NCBI RefSeq assembly: GCF_009741265.1
Contig: NZ_WOWL01000001.1
Location: 1,550,001-1,614,000, forward strand
From: Pseudarthrobacter sp. GA104
GTDB lineage: Bacteria; Actinomycetota; Actinomycetes; Actinomycetales; Micrococcaceae
Length of the DNA stretch: 64,000 nt
Direction: 5' to 3'
Shown here: positions 32,578 through 42,290 of the stretch, one piece after another
How positions within the stretch are numbered: the stretch's first letter is position 1
How the letters are laid out: each line of letters opens with the position of its first letter
Made by a program: the position numbers and the translations under genes
Notes under the pieces: model-generated
What the model saw: the letters and a program-made list of their open reading frames with translations, nothing else
Told to the model about the DNA's origin: nothing
Database searches by the model: none

Positions 32578-35500
32578 GTGACAGTTACTACCGCCCTCTA
32601 CCGCAGATACCGTCCGGATTCGTTTGCTGACGTTATCGGGCAGGAGCATGTCACCGAGCCGCTGATGACGGCTTTGAGGAAAAACCGGGTCAACCACGCC
32701 TACCTCTTCTCCGGCCCCAGGGGCTGCGGCAAGACCACCTCGGCCCGGATCCTGGCGCGCTGCCTCAACTGCGCCCAGGGCCCCACTGACACCCCCTGCG
32801 GCACGTGCCCCAGCTGCGTTGAGCTGGCCCGCGGCGGCTCCGGTTCGCTGGATGTCATAGAGATTGACGCCGCCAGCCACGGCGGCGTCGACGATGCCCG
32901 GGACCTCCGTGAGCGGGCCACCTATGCACCTGTACGGGACCGCTACAAGATCTTCATCATTGACGAGGCCCACATGGTCACGTCCGCAGGCTTCAACGCC
33001 CTGCTGAAGATCGTGGAAGAACCACCCGAACACATCAAGTTCATCTTCGCCACCACGGAACCGGACAAGGTCATCGGCACCATCCGCTCCCGCACCCACC
33101 ACTACCCGTTCCGGCTGGTGCCGCCGGAACCGCTGATGGCCTACTTGGAGCTCCTGTGCAGCCAGGAGAACGTCCCGGTGGCCCCCGGCGTCCTGTCCCT
33201 GGTGATCCGTGCCGGCGGCGGCTCCGTCCGTGATTCGCTCTCCGTCCTGGACCAGCTGATGGCGGGCGCCGGGCCGAACGGCCTGGACTACGAACTTGCC
33301 GTGGCGCTGCTCGGATACACCCACGCTTCACTGCTCGACGACGTGGTCGAGGCCGTTGCCGCTTCTGATTCCGCTACCGTTTTCCGTGCCGTGGACCGGG
33401 TGATCCAAACCGGCCATGATCCCCGCCGCTTCGTTGAGGACCTGTTGGAGCGGTTCCGCGACCTCATCATCGTCCAGGCGATGCCTGAAAGCGCCCAGAC
33501 CATTCTCCGCGGCATGCCCGCGGACCAGATTGCCCGCCTGAAGAACCAGGCCCACAACCTGGGGGCGGCCGAGCTGTCTCGCGCCGCGGACGTCACCAAC
33601 ACCGCGTTGACCGAGATGACCGGCGCCACCTCCCCGCGGCTGCACCTTGAGCTGCTGTGCGCCCGGATCCTTTTGCCCAGCTCGGAGCAAAACGAGCGCG
33701 GCATGGCCGCCCGGATAGACCGCGTGGAGCGCAGGCTGAACTACGCCGGGAACGACGTCGGTGCTCCCGCCGGGTCAAGTGCGGACGGCTCCACACCGGC
33801 CGCCGCCCCTGCCGCTCCCCCGGCACCCCGTCTCCCGGCGTCCAATGCCCCTGCCCCTGAAACAAGGCCCTCTGCTCCTGAATCTTCAACTGGCGCCGCC
33901 GGTGCCAATGGTCCGGCTCGGGATGCCGCGAAAGCGGCGCCCGCAGCTCCGGCCGTTGCGGGCCCGGCGCCCAGCGCCCCGGCCACGCCGGCAGCTGCCG
34001 GAGCGGGCTCCGTCGGGGAGGCTTCCCCTGCGGTCGGCGGACCACGCTCTCCCTTGACCGCCCCGCGGGTCAGCACCAGCGACTGGCCGGTAGAAGATTC
34101 GGCCGGGAACCGCCCGTCGCCCGCCTCTTCGGATCGTCCAGCCGGACGCGACCCGGGCTTTGCCTCGCCGCAGGCCCCGGTGGGGCCGGACGCTGCGTCC
34201 GGTCCGGCGCAAGGTGCCATGCAGACCCCGGGAACCGGCCCGGCGCAGGCTTCGGGCCAGGAGCCCGCCTCCGAGCCCAAAGAATCCCCGTCTACCGGCC
34301 AGACGGAGACGTCGTCCGCGCCGCCGGCGCCCGCCGCTGCACCCGGACCCATGGGGGACGTGGAGGTCTTGCGCCGCGCCTGGCCCGACGTCCTGCAGAC
34401 CCTGTCCAAAATCAAGCGCAGCACCTGGGCGCTCGTTGAACCCAATGCCCAGGTTGCTGCCTTCGACGGCCACAGCCTCACCCTTGCATTCACCACGTCC
34501 GGACTTGCCGGAGCCTTCGGCCGGGCGGACCATTCGGAGAATCTGCGCCAGGCCATCCACAAGACCGTAGGCATCGACTGCCAAATCACTGCGTCGGCCG
34601 GTGGCGGCACGCAGGCGAGCTCTGACCCAAACCCAAAAGTGCCCGCCAGCCGGGTGGCGTCGGCAACTTCGGCTGACGTCGCTTGGGGGCTGGCACCGGC
34701 TTCTGCCCCGACGGGCAGCGATGCCGCACGGCAGCCGGGCCCCGCAGGCGGGCCCGTTTCCGCGAGCCCGCAGCAGTCTGTGCCGGACGCAAAATACCAG
34801 CAAAAGGCACGTCCTGGGCAGGGGCCGGCTGATCCGGGCCAGGCCGACGGCGTTGCGCCGGAAGGCGTGGCGGCCCAGGCAGCAGCCGCGGCACTTTCGG
34901 CCCCGCTTCCCGGAAGCGGCGCCGTGCGGCCCGCATCCGGACAACCCGCTGCGCAGGTCGCGGCCGGCGAAGGCTCCGCCCCGGTTTCGGTGCCCCGCGC
35001 CGCCGTGGAGGAAGACTATTCATATTCCGACGACGACTGGGGTCCGGCCAGGGACGAGGACGCTCCGCCTCTGGACGAAGAACCTCCCCTGGACTGGGCC
35101 CCGTCCAACCGGTCCCGGCCCTCGGGAGTGCCGGCCGCTTCAGGCCCGTCGGGCACCCCCGGCACCGGTTCCGGTGTAAAGGGGCCGTCGCCGGCCACCT
35201 CCGGCCCCGTTGACGTCCCGGGCGTCCAGCCTCACGGGCCTGATGCTGCCGCCAGCACGGCTGCATCACCGCATGATCCTTGGACCCGCGCCGTGGAACA
35301 GGCCCCCGGGGTCTGGGTGGTCGGCGAAGAAAGCAACGTGGGCAGGGCAGCCTCCCCGGCGGCGCCGGACGAGGCACCAACCGGGCCGGTTGCCACACCG
35401 CGCTACGAGCCCGCCACCGCCCAGGTGCCACCCTCAATCCCTGTCACGAGGGCCGGCGCCAGCCCGGAGCCGGACTGGGGCCTGGCTCCGTCTTCACCAT

Positions 35501-35913
35501 CTCCAGGCGCCGGACGGTTTGGAACGGAGGAACCGGGCGGGGGCAATTCCTCACCGGACACCGCGCGGGCGCCGGAGTACGCCATGGCGTCAGCTTCCCC
35601 GGCTCCCGCAGCCGCTCCAACCCAGGCTGTCCCGGCCAAGGCTCCTCAGCCGTCCTCGGCTGCCGCAGCCCAGGCACGGCAAAGCCTTTACCAGCGACTC
35701 TCCAACAGCCCTGAAGCGGAAGCCGGCCGCGCCAAGGCCCCGGCCCGTGCCGCGGCAGCTGCTGCCACCTATGTCCAGGACATCCCGAGCGCAGATGATG
35801 AGACGATCGAAGAGTCCGGCGTGTTCGGCCGTGCCGCGGTGGAGCGTATTCTGGGCGGGAAGCTGATTGAGGAGCGCTCCCCCGACGGAAGTCCCATCAC
35901 ACCGCGATATTGA
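32578..35913 (+). CDS. dnaX: DNA polymerase III subunit gamma/tau
   Basis: The clamp-loader ATPase of the replisome, 1111 residues. Walker A GPRGCGKT is at 46-53, the zinc cysteines in CLNCAQGPTDTPCGTCPSC at 62-80, Walker B IDEAH near 129, and TIRSRTHHYPF near 174. After about residue 390 the protein is Ala/Pro-rich, interrupted by a folded tau-like segment (GDVEVLRRAWPDVLQTLSKI, about 592-611) and ends with a conserved tail. The GTG at 32578 matches the family N-terminus VTTALYRRYRP. recR follows 74 bp downstream. Confidence 0.97.
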   Translation: MTVTTALYRRYRPDSFADVIGQEHVTEPLMTALRKNRVNHAYLFSGPRGCGKTTSARILARCLNCAQGPTDTPCGTCPSCVELARGGSGSLDVIEIDAASHGGVDDARDLRERATYAPVRDRYKIFIIDEAHMVTSAGFNALLKIVEEPPEHIKFIFATTEPDKVIGTIRSRTHHYPFRLVPPEPLMAYLELLCSQENVPVAPGVLSLVIRAGGGSVRDSLSVLDQLMAGAGPNGLDYELAVALLGYTHASLLDDVVEAVAASDSATVFRAVDRVIQTGHDPRRFVEDLLERFRDLIIVQAMPESAQTILRGMPADQIARLKNQAHNLGAAELSRAADVTNTALTEMTGATSPRLHLELLCARILLPSSEQNERGMAARIDRVERRLNYAGNDVGAPAGSSADGSTPAAAPAAPPAPRLPASNAPAPETRPSAPESSTGAAGANGPARDAAKAAPAAPAVAGPAPSAPATPAAAGAGSVGEASPAVGGPRSPLTAPRVSTSDWPVEDSAGNRPSPASSDRPAGRDPGFASPQAPVGPDAASGPAQGAMQTPGTGPAQASGQEPASEPKESPSTGQTETSSAPPAPAAAPGPMGDVEVLRRAWPDVLQTLSKIKRSTWALVEPNAQVAAFDGHSLTLAFTTSGLAGAFGRADHSENLRQAIHKTVGIDCQITASAGGGTQASSDPNPKVPASRVASATSADVAWGLAPASAPTGSDAARQPGPAGGPVSASPQQSVPDAKYQQKARPGQGPADPGQADGVAPEGVAAQAAAAALSAPLPGSGAVRPASGQPAAQVAAGEGSAPVSVPRAAVEEDYSYSDDDWGPARDEDAPPLDEEPPLDWAPSNRSRPSGVPAASGPSGTPGTGSGVKGPSPATSGPVDVPGVQPHGPDAAASTAASPHDPWTRAVEQAPGVWVVGEESNVGRAASPAAPDEAPTGPVATPRYEPATAQVPPSIPVTRAGASPEPDWGLAPSSPSPGAGRFGTEEPGGGNSSPDTARAPEYAMASASPAPAAAPTQAVPAKAPQPSSAAAAQARQSLYQRLSNSPEAEAGRAKAPARAAAAAATYVQDIPSADDETIEESGVFGRAAVERILGGKLIEERSPDGSPITPRY

Positions 35914-35987
35914 CGGTTCCCGGTAAAACGGGGCCCCGCTCCAAGTCTTTGCCCTGCCCGCAATCCATCCCAAACTAAGGGGAAAAC

Positions 35988-36587
35988 GTGTACGAAGGTG
36001 CTGTCCAGGAGCTGATTGATGAGCTCGGACGCCTTCCGGGGGTGGGCCCCAAATCCGCCCAGCGGCTTGCGTTCCACATCCTCGAAGCTGACCCCCAGGA
36101 CATGAAGCGCCTGGTTGAAGCGATCACGACTGTCAAGGAACGGGTCAAGTTCTGCACCGTCTGCGGCAACGTCACAGAGCAGGAACTGTGCAACATCTGC
36201 CGTGACCCGCGCCGGGATCCGGCGGTGATCTGCGTTGTAGAAGAATCAAAGGATGTCCTGGCCGTGGAACGCACGCGGTCGTTCCGGGGCCGCTACCACG
36301 TGCTGGGCGGCGCAATTAACCCCATTGCGGGCATCGGACCCGAGCAGCTCCGCATCCGCGAGCTCCTGACCCGGCTCAATGACGGCGCCATCCAGGAAGT
36401 CATTATCGCCACCGACCCCAACCTTGAGGGCGAGGCCACTGCCACCTACCTGGCCCGTATGCTCAAGACAATCGGCATCACCGTGACCCGGCTGGCCTCC
36501 GGGCTGCCGGTGGGCGGCGACCTGGAATACGCGGATGAGGTCACCCTTGGCAGGGCGTTCGAGGGCCGCCGGAACGCCCTCACCTGA
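35988..36587 (+). CDS. recR: Recombination mediator protein RecR
   Basis: A 199-residue protein that with RecO/RecF loads RecA at gaps. A helix-hairpin-helix N-terminus ([15 protein letters not shown]) precedes the four-Cys zinc finger (Cys56, 59, 68, 71) and a Toprim domain. The start is GTG 35988, after AAGGGG at 35978-35983. Cotranscription with dnaX is usual. Confidence 0.97.
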   Translation: MYEGAVQELIDELGRLPGVGPKSAQRLAFHILEADPQDMKRLVEAITTVKERVKFCTVCGNVTEQELCNICRDPRRDPAVICVVEESKDVLAVERTRSFRGRYHVLGGAINPIAGIGPEQLRIRELLTRLNDGAIQEVIIATDPNLEGEATATYLARMLKTIGITVTRLASGLPVGGDLEYADEVTLGRAFEGRRNALT

Positions 36588-36643
36588 CCTGGCCCTGACC
36601 CTGGCCCGGGTAAGCGCGGCACGAGGCACACGCGCGGCCTGCG

Positions 36644-37747
36644 TCAGGGCCGCGGACGCCGGCGCGAAACAGCCGCCCTGTTTCCGGCGGCCAGCAGCGC
36701 TCCAGCCACTATGGCCTGGCCGGCAATTCCCACCACAGGCAAGGGCATCCGGGCCGAATCCCTGGTCAGCGGTTCCCCGTTCACACAGGGGACCTGGGTG
36801 CCGTCCCCTGCTTCTTGAATGGCTGCCGGCACCCATCCCAGGACAGCCCCGGCCGGATCGGCGTCAGCGCCCAGCGCCAGGAAAACTACCGACGGGCTGA
36901 TGGCAGCCAGCCACATGATGCGCTCGGTATGGTAGACCTCGGCTGCGCCGGCCGGGACTCCCGAGCACTCGTAGGCCTGGCGTGTGCCGGCGGGCCCCCA
37001 CTGCACATTCATAGCGACGGTTACTGGTTCCACCGCCCGGACCAACGGCACCAGGGCGGCAGCAGCACCGGCCGAGCCAGCCACCAGGATTCCCGCTAAT
37101 ACCCAGCCCGCCACACGGGCCGGTCCCGATTTCCGAACCGCAGCCGCCACCCCCACTCCAACGGCGCCGAAAACGGCGCCCTCAACAGCGGTGACCCCGG
37201 CAGCAGCTGCCGCCACAGCGCCTGATCCGCCGGCCGCCAGCGACTGCAGCATCAGTACGCAGAACGTTAGGGCAGCCAGGACGAGCCCACGGAATGTGGT
37301 GGCCAGCAACGCCGGGAGGATCCTGCCGCCCACGGCCGGCTCCCGGGCTGCGGCAGCTTGTCCATGGCACTGCATGCCCCAGGCCACCGCGAGAAAGGCC
37401 GCGACGGACGGCACGAGGGTTGCGGCGAGCGCGTACACCAGCATCGGGGCGTTGTACCCGCCACTCCCCTGTCCCAGCGACGCAAACATCACTACGGCGG
37501 CGGCGGCAGCAGCCCAGGTTCCTAAGACAGCGCCGCCCGCCTGCGCCCAGAACCTGGCGGTACGGATGCTGCGGACCACATCAGCCAACGCCGGCTGCAT
37601 GCCCGGCCGGCCGCCGCGCACCTGTTCCCGGCCGCCGTCGTCGTCATCCTCCCAGCTGGGGCTGCCCGTACCGCCGGGGTTCGCGCCTATCGGTTCGTAA
37701 AAGGGTTCGGGGGCTGGATGCACAGCAGGCTGGTCGTCGTCGGCCAT
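36644..37747 (-). CDS. Membrane protein, probable ABC-2-type permease partner
   Basis: A 367-residue protein with an acidic N-terminal tail (SWEDDDDGG) and roughly eight hydrophobic segments rich in Ala/Gly/Val. No family is obvious, but the C-terminal stretch (YECSGVPAGAAEVYHTERIM, then WLAAISPSVV) parallels CSGPLREQPALRTERVAWLL with GMNPFVVV in the permease at 37856, so the two look like diverged paralogues. ATG 37747 is used; GTG 37768 is possible. Third gene of a leftward operon after the ATPase and permease. Confidence 0.7.
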   Translation of the reverse strand: MADDDQPAVHPAPEPFYEPIGANPGGTGSPSWEDDDDGGREQVRGGRPGMQPALADVVRSIRTARFWAQAGGAVLGTWAAAAAAVVMFASLGQGSGGYNAPMLVYALAATLVPSVAAFLAVAWGMQCHGQAAAAREPAVGGRILPALLATTFRGLVLAALTFCVLMLQSLAAGGSGAVAAAAAGVTAVEGAVFGAVGVGVAAAVRKSGPARVAGWVLAGILVAGSAGAAAALVPLVRAVEPVTVAMNVQWGPAGTRQAYECSGVPAGAAEVYHTERIMWLAAISPSVVFLALGADADPAGAVLGWVPAAIQEAGDGTQVPCVNGEPLTRDSARMPLPVVGIAGQAIVAGALLAAGNRAAVSRRRPRP

Positions 37748-37855
37748 GGGGAAGCCCCGCCTTTCCACGGACAGGCCCCAGCCCCGGCTCAGACCGGCGA
37801 ACGTGCCGGCTGGGTCCTATCGTTGCCCAACACGCCAGCGCTGTCCAGAGCCGGA

Positions 37856-38989
37856 CTAGGCGATGCGCACGCCCCTGGCCAGCTTGTGCGCTGGCGTCCG
37901 GAGCGCCCGCCAGCCCAGCCACATCAGCAGGGTGGACAGCACCAGCTGAAGCCCCAGCCCAAGCGGCCACAGCGGTGTTTTCTGCCCCAGGTATGGCGGC
38001 TGGACCAGTCCGTTGGCGCACGGGACGGTGCCGTCCGGGCCGGCCATGGCCTGCCGGGCGCCCTGGCTGATTCCTTCGATGGTCCCGACGGAGGCGAAAC
38101 CCGTCTGCGCTGTGCGGTCGCGGTAGGGGATGGCATCGGCCACCACCACAAAGGGGTTCATGCCCAGCAGCCAGGCAACCCGCTCGGTACGGAGGGCAGG
38201 CTGTTCCCGGAGCGGGCCCGAGCAGGTGTACTCCGGCCCAAACGGCCCGGACTCCAGAGGTGCGTACTGGCGGTACTGCGGGTTGTTGGCCATGACGGTG
38301 CCCTGGGCCAGGCCTGTGCCAAGCCCGAAGGAAATCAGCGTGCCGAAAACCAGCCCGGCCACCGCCAGGTAAGTCACCACGATGGAGAACAAGGGCCGCC
38401 CGGCCAGAGCTGAAATCCCTACGCCCAGGGCGCATACGATTCCCACTTCAACGGCCAGCATCAGCAGTGCCACCAGCACGTGACCCGGCGTCATTCCCCC
38501 AAGAGCCACACCGATGATCAGGAACGGCGCGCTGGCCACCAGGAAGGCAAGGGCTGCCAGCCAGGCGGCAAAAAACTTCCCCCACAGGATCTGGCCGGGT
38601 TCGAGCAGGGTGACCTGCAGGATCGCCAGGGTGCCGCCCGCCCGGTCCCCGGTGATGGCATTGGCGGACAAGGCGGGCGCCACCAGCAATGCGAACAACA
38701 AGACAAATGCCAGCACCACTTCAAAGATCATGGAACCCGGGCCGGCTTGCTCCGGCGGAACATAGCCTCCATACGCCCGCTGGGCAGCCTGGGAAGCGTT
38801 CCAACTGGCCCACGTCAGCAGCGTGACCACACCGGTCAGGACAAACCAGATGGCCAGCATGATGTACCAGCCGCGCGAACGCAGGCGCTGCTTCAGTTCC
38901 AGGACCACCACATTCCTGATTCCCGCAAGATAGGCGGCTGATGCGCCGCTTCCGGAGGTGTCCTGCCTGTTGTCGGTTGCCTGGCTCAC
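37856..38989 (-). CDS. ABC-2-type transporter permease
   Basis: A 377-residue membrane protein with a cytoplasmic N-terminus, a first helix at about 42-62, a periplasmic loop, and five further helices, containing the ABC-2 sequence NAITGDRAGGTLAILQVTLL near residue 110. It probably exports a lipid, peptide or drug together with the ATPase; the substrate is unknown. It overlaps the ATPase gene by four bases (ATGA). Confidence 0.87.
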   Translation of the reverse strand: MSQATDNRQDTSGSGASAAYLAGIRNVVVLELKQRLRSRGWYIMLAIWFVLTGVVTLLTWASWNASQAAQRAYGGYVPPEQAGPGSMIFEVVLAFVLLFALLVAPALSANAITGDRAGGTLAILQVTLLEPGQILWGKFFAAWLAALAFLVASAPFLIIGVALGGMTPGHVLVALLMLAVEVGIVCALGVGISALAGRPLFSIVVTYLAVAGLVFGTLISFGLGTGLAQGTVMANNPQYRQYAPLESGPFGPEYTCSGPLREQPALRTERVAWLLGMNPFVVVADAIPYRDRTAQTGFASVGTIEGISQGARQAMAGPDGTVPCANGLVQPPYLGQKTPLWPLGLGLQLVLSTLLMWLGWRALRTPAHKLARGVRIA

Positions 38990-39951
38990 TGCCGCTCCCC
39001 CTCGAGGTTCATGTAGGTCTCTTCAAGGGCCCCGCTGGCGGGGGCAAAGGAAATGATTCCGACGCCGGCCAGCACCAGGTCCCGCAGGAGGCGCTCCGCA
39101 TCGCCGTCGTTATTCAGCACCAGGCTCACGCCCGGACGGCGGCCATCCTCGACGCGGAACGCCATTCCCAGCCCCGTTAGCCCTGCGGCCAGTGCTGCCG
39201 GATCCGATCCGGAAATCGCGTACCGCCGGCCCGCGGCGGCTGCTTCCGCCGTGGTCTGCTGGCGGACTGTGCGGCCCTTGTTGACGAACACTGCGCCGTC
39301 GGCGATCTCGTCAAGTTCAGCGAGGACGTGGGATGAGACCACCACGGCCTTGCCCTCCGCCGCCAGCTGCCGCAGCATAGTGCGAAGCTCCACCCGCGAG
39401 CCCGGGTCCAGGCCCGAGGCGGGCTCGTCAAGGAGCAGGACGGAAGGGTCGTGGATCAGTGCCCTGGCGAGGCTCAGCCGCTGCTGCTGCCCGCGGGACA
39501 ACACCCGTGCCGGCTGGTCCGCGAGATCGTCCAGCCGCACCCTTTCCAGCATGGTGGCCACCCGTTGCCCGAGGCCTTCGGCCGGCAGCCGGTAGAAACG
39601 GGCCATCTGGGTCAGGATCTCCCGGGCGGTCAAAGACTCCCACACGCCCAACGTATCGGGCATCCAGCCCAGGCGCCTTCTGACCTGCGCGCGGTGGCGG
39701 AGTGGATCCAGGCCTGCCACGCTGATGGTCCCCTCATCCGGCGCCAGCAGCGATGCAAGCATCAGCAGGAGCGTCGTTTTGCCGGCGCCGTTGGGGCCGA
39801 TCAGGGCGGTCACCTTCCCTGCCGGAGCATTGAAGTCCATGTGCTCGACGGCGCGCACCGCGCCGAAGCTTCGGCTGACACCCAGTGCCGATATTCCGTC
39901 GTCGGACACCGGCCCGCCCGAATCTCCCGGTACCTCAGAAATCATTGCCAT
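38986..39951 (-). CDS. ABC transporter ATP-binding protein
   Basis: A 321-residue nucleotide-binding subunit. Walker A GPNGAGKTTLLLML is near residues 52-65, the signature LSRGQQQRLSLARAL near 145, Walker B LLLDEPASGLDP near 170, and the H-loop SSHVLAE near 203. The C-terminal extension is typical of DrrA/CcmA-like exporters. It leads the operon with two membrane proteins and is divergent from lysC. Confidence 0.95.
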   Translation of the reverse strand: MAMISEVPGDSGGPVSDDGISALGVSRSFGAVRAVEHMDFNAPAGKVTALIGPNGAGKTTLLLMLASLLAPDEGTISVAGLDPLRHRAQVRRRLGWMPDTLGVWESLTAREILTQMARFYRLPAEGLGQRVATMLERVRLDDLADQPARVLSRGQQQRLSLARALIHDPSVLLLDEPASGLDPGSRVELRTMLRQLAAEGKAVVVSSHVLAELDEIADGAVFVNKGRTVRQQTTAEAAAAGRRYAISGSDPAALAAGLTGLGMAFRVEDGRRPGVSLVLNNDGDAERLLRDLVLAGVGIISFAPASGALEETYMNLEGERQ

Positions 39952-40157
39952 CTATCTGCACCTGCCCCCACAGTCATTGCATTCTGACGCTCTGAGCCTA
40001 CGCCGTCCCTGCCCTCCCGGGGCTGCTTAGCCGGCCGGAAATGGTCACAATTCAACCCCCGGCAGCGGGCGGCGATAAACTGTGGGGAGAAGTCGCGCCG
40101 ACCAGGCGTCAGGCTGCCTGGCCTCCAAACTCCTACCGATCCAGTGAAGGTACGCGC

Positions 40158-41516
40158 ATGAGTACGCCCACTACCGAAGTGCACAACGCAACGCAGCCGC
40201 AGGGGCTGCCCACCGGCCGTGCGGTGACAAAGCAGCTCATCGTGCAGAAGTTCGGCGGATCCTCCGTGGCGGACGCGGACGGAATCAAGCGGGTTGCCAA
40301 ACGCGTGGTGGACGCCCAGGCCGCCGGCAACGAGGTGGTTGTCGTCGTCTCCGCCATGGGTGACACCACGGACGAACTCCTGGACCTTGCCGCCCAGGTG
40401 ACAGACTCCGCCCCGGCCCGCGAAATGGACATGCTGCTGTCCGCCGGCGAGCGCATCTCCATGGCGCTGCTGGCCATGGCCATCAATAAACTGGGCGCCT
40501 CCGCCCAGTCCTTCACCGGTTCCCAGGCCGGCATGATCACTGACGGCATCCACGGCAAGGCCCGGATCATCGATGTGGATCCCCACCGGATCCGGACGGC
40601 GCTGGACAAGGGCAACATCGCCATTGTGGCCGGATTCCAGGGCATGAGCCGGGCCACCAACGAGATCACCACCCTCGGCCGGGGCGGGTCAGACACCACC
40701 GCCGTGGCGCTGGCGGCGGCCCTCGAGGCGGACGTGTGCGAGATCTACACGGACGTGGACGGCATCTACACCGCCGATCCCCGCGTAGTTCCCTCCGCCC
40801 AGAAAATCGAGCGGATCTCCAGTGAGGAAATGCTGGAGCTCGCAGCGTCCGGCGCCAAGATCCTCCACCTGCGCTGCGTGGAGTATGCCCGCAGGTTCGG
40901 CGTTCCCCTGCACGTCCGTTCCTCATTCAGCCAGCACGAAGGCACCTGGGTCATCCCCAGCGCCGAAGACAAGATCACCACACAAGAGGGAGTTGCCTTG
41001 GAGCAGCCAATCATCTCCGGCGTCGCGCACGACCGTTCCGAAGCCAAGGTCACGGTTGTTGGCGTTCCGGACATTCCGGGCAAGGCGGCAGCGATCTTCC
41101 AGGTCATCGCCGACGCCCACTCGAACATCGACATGATCGTGCAGAACGTCTCCACCCACGGCACGGGCCGGACGGATATCTCGTTCACGCTCCCCATCGT
41201 GGAAGGCGCCGACGCGCTGGCGGCCCTCCATGCGGCGCAGGACCAGATCGGCTTCGAGAGCATCGAGTACAACGAGCAGATCGGCAAGCTGTCGCTCATC
41301 GGTGCAGGCATGCGCTCGCACCCCGGCGTCTCGGCAACGTTCTTCAAAGCGCTCTCCGACGCCGGTATCAACATCAACATGATCTCCACTTCCGAGATCC
41401 GCATCTCCGTTGTGACCCACGCGGATCTCCTGGACGAGGCTGTGCGCGTCATCCACAAGGCCTTTGACCTGGACAGCGAGAACGAAGCGACGGTCTACGG
41501 CGGCACCGGCCGCTAG
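40158..41516 (+). CDS. lysC: Aspartate kinase
   Basis: Phosphorylates aspartate, the first step to lysine, threonine, methionine and diaminopimelate. The 452-residue protein has KFGGSS at 31-36, the kinase core with [16 protein letters not shown] near 176, and two C-terminal ACT domains ([20 protein letters not shown] and the [19 protein letters not shown] region) for feedback by lysine and threonine. ATG 40158 follows GTGAAGG at 40144-40150. In related actinobacteria an internal start yields a separate beta subunit; this was not checked. asd is not adjacent here. Confidence 0.96.
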   Translation: MSTPTTEVHNATQPQGLPTGRAVTKQLIVQKFGGSSVADADGIKRVAKRVVDAQAAGNEVVVVVSAMGDTTDELLDLAAQVTDSAPAREMDMLLSAGERISMALLAMAINKLGASAQSFTGSQAGMITDGIHGKARIIDVDPHRIRTALDKGNIAIVAGFQGMSRATNEITTLGRGGSDTTAVALAAALEADVCEIYTDVDGIYTADPRVVPSAQKIERISSEEMLELAASGAKILHLRCVEYARRFGVPLHVRSSFSQHEGTWVIPSAEDKITTQEGVALEQPIISGVAHDRSEAKVTVVGVPDIPGKAAAIFQVIADAHSNIDMIVQNVSTHGTGRTDISFTLPIVEGADALAALHAAQDQIGFESIEYNEQIGKLSLIGAGMRSHPGVSATFFKALSDAGININMISTSEIRISVVTHADLLDEAVRVIHKAFDLDSENEATVYGGTGR

Positions 41517-41561
41517 TACGGCCGGCAAGCCAGGGCCCCAAGCCGGGCCGCCGCAGGCGCG

Positions 41562-41606
41562 GGAAAGCCGGGCTCCTTCCGATATTCGGAGGAAGCCCGG
41601 CTTTCC
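41562..41606. terminator. Terminator hairpin after lysC
   Basis: A stem of about 20 bp (GGAAAGCCGGGCT with AGCCCGGCTTTCC, extended inward) around a five-base loop lies between lysC (+) and the small leftward gene ending at 41640. No T-run. Confidence 0.7.
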
Positions 41607-41639
41607 TGCGTTTGGGATGCCCCGGCCTGAGCCGGCGGT

Positions 41640-41879
41640 TCAGCTTTCCTTCTCGAGGTCTTCCCGGCGCACAGCGTAGTGATGGCCGGTCGAATCGGTT
41701 TCCACGACGAAGTGCGAGAGGTCCTCCTCCGAGGCTTGTTCGAAAGCGTCATGCTTGTGGACCACAGGCGTATCCGGGTCCAGCCGCGTGGCCGGGCCAA
41801 AGACGAACCGCAGCCTCTCGGTGAGATTCATGAAACCACTGAGTACATGTGCCACTGTTTCCACCCCCTTCCCGGACAT
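41640..41879 (-). CDS. Small hypothetical protein (FGPA motif, copy A)
   Basis: A 79-residue hydrophilic protein with no known domain. LTERLRFVFGPATR (about 19-32) and the C-terminal HHYAVRREDLEK resemble LRAIFGPANR and STYVVPRNPED in the protein encoded at 41971-42213, so the two are probably paralogues. ATG 41879 is used with GGAG 11 bases upstream; an internal ATG at 41831 would give 63 residues. Function unknown. Confidence 0.6.
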   Translation of the reverse strand: MSGKGVETVAHVLSGFMNLTERLRFVFGPATRLDPDTPVVHKHDAFEQASEEDLSHFVVETDSTGHHYAVRREDLEKES

Positions 41880-41970
41880 CGGGGAAAGCGCTCCTGCCGG
41901 CAGGAGCCAGTGCCCTTATTTTATGCCTGCGGGCCGGAAAAGGCTCCCGGCCAGGACAGCATTGCCGGGG

Positions 41971-42213
41971 TCAGCGAAGGGATTTGTCCTCTGGATTCCT
42001 GGGGACCACGTAGGTGCTGCCGTCCGGCCGCTTCACGGTCTCCCACTGCTGGGTCTCAGCTTCCCGCTGGGCCAGCAGCCTGCGGTTTTCATCCGTCATG
42101 GCGTGGCCCAGGGATGAGCGGTTCGCGGGGCCGAAGATGGCCCGGAGCCTGCCGGTGGCCCGCATGAAGCGCTGCGAAGCGTTTTCCTTGCCTGCTGAGT
42201 TGCCCTTACCCAT
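41971..42213 (-). CDS. Small hypothetical protein (FGPA motif, copy B)
   Basis: An 80-residue basic, hydrophilic protein. The segment GRLRAIFGPANRSSLG and the C-terminal YVVPRNPEDKSL match copy A 90 bp downstream. The middle (ENRRLLAQREAETQQWETVK) is predicted helical. ATG 42213 has AAGGAG eight bases before it. It is divergent from the MarR gene. Function unknown. Confidence 0.7.
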   Translation of the reverse strand: MGKGNSAGKENASQRFMRATGRLRAIFGPANRSSLGHAMTDENRRLLAQREAETQQWETVKRPDGSTYVVPRNPEDKSLR

Positions 42214-42264
42214 GAAACTGGCTCCTTACCTGACATGCCTACCGCTGAAAGTGTACGCTAATGA

Positions 42265-42276
42265 TTAGTGCACTAA
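42265..42276. promoter_or_regulatory. MarR operator palindrome
   Basis: TTAGTGCACTAA is a perfect 12-bp palindrome 14 bases before the MarR ATG, in the divergent region with small gene copy B. Its form is typical of MarR-family sites. Confidence 0.65.
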
Positions 42277-42290
42277 CAATCGGAGGATCC

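Noticed and set aside
42041..42075. A transposon or integron signal around the small FGPA genes
   Set aside because: No inverted ends, recombinase or attC-like structure could be found; simple duplication explains the pair.
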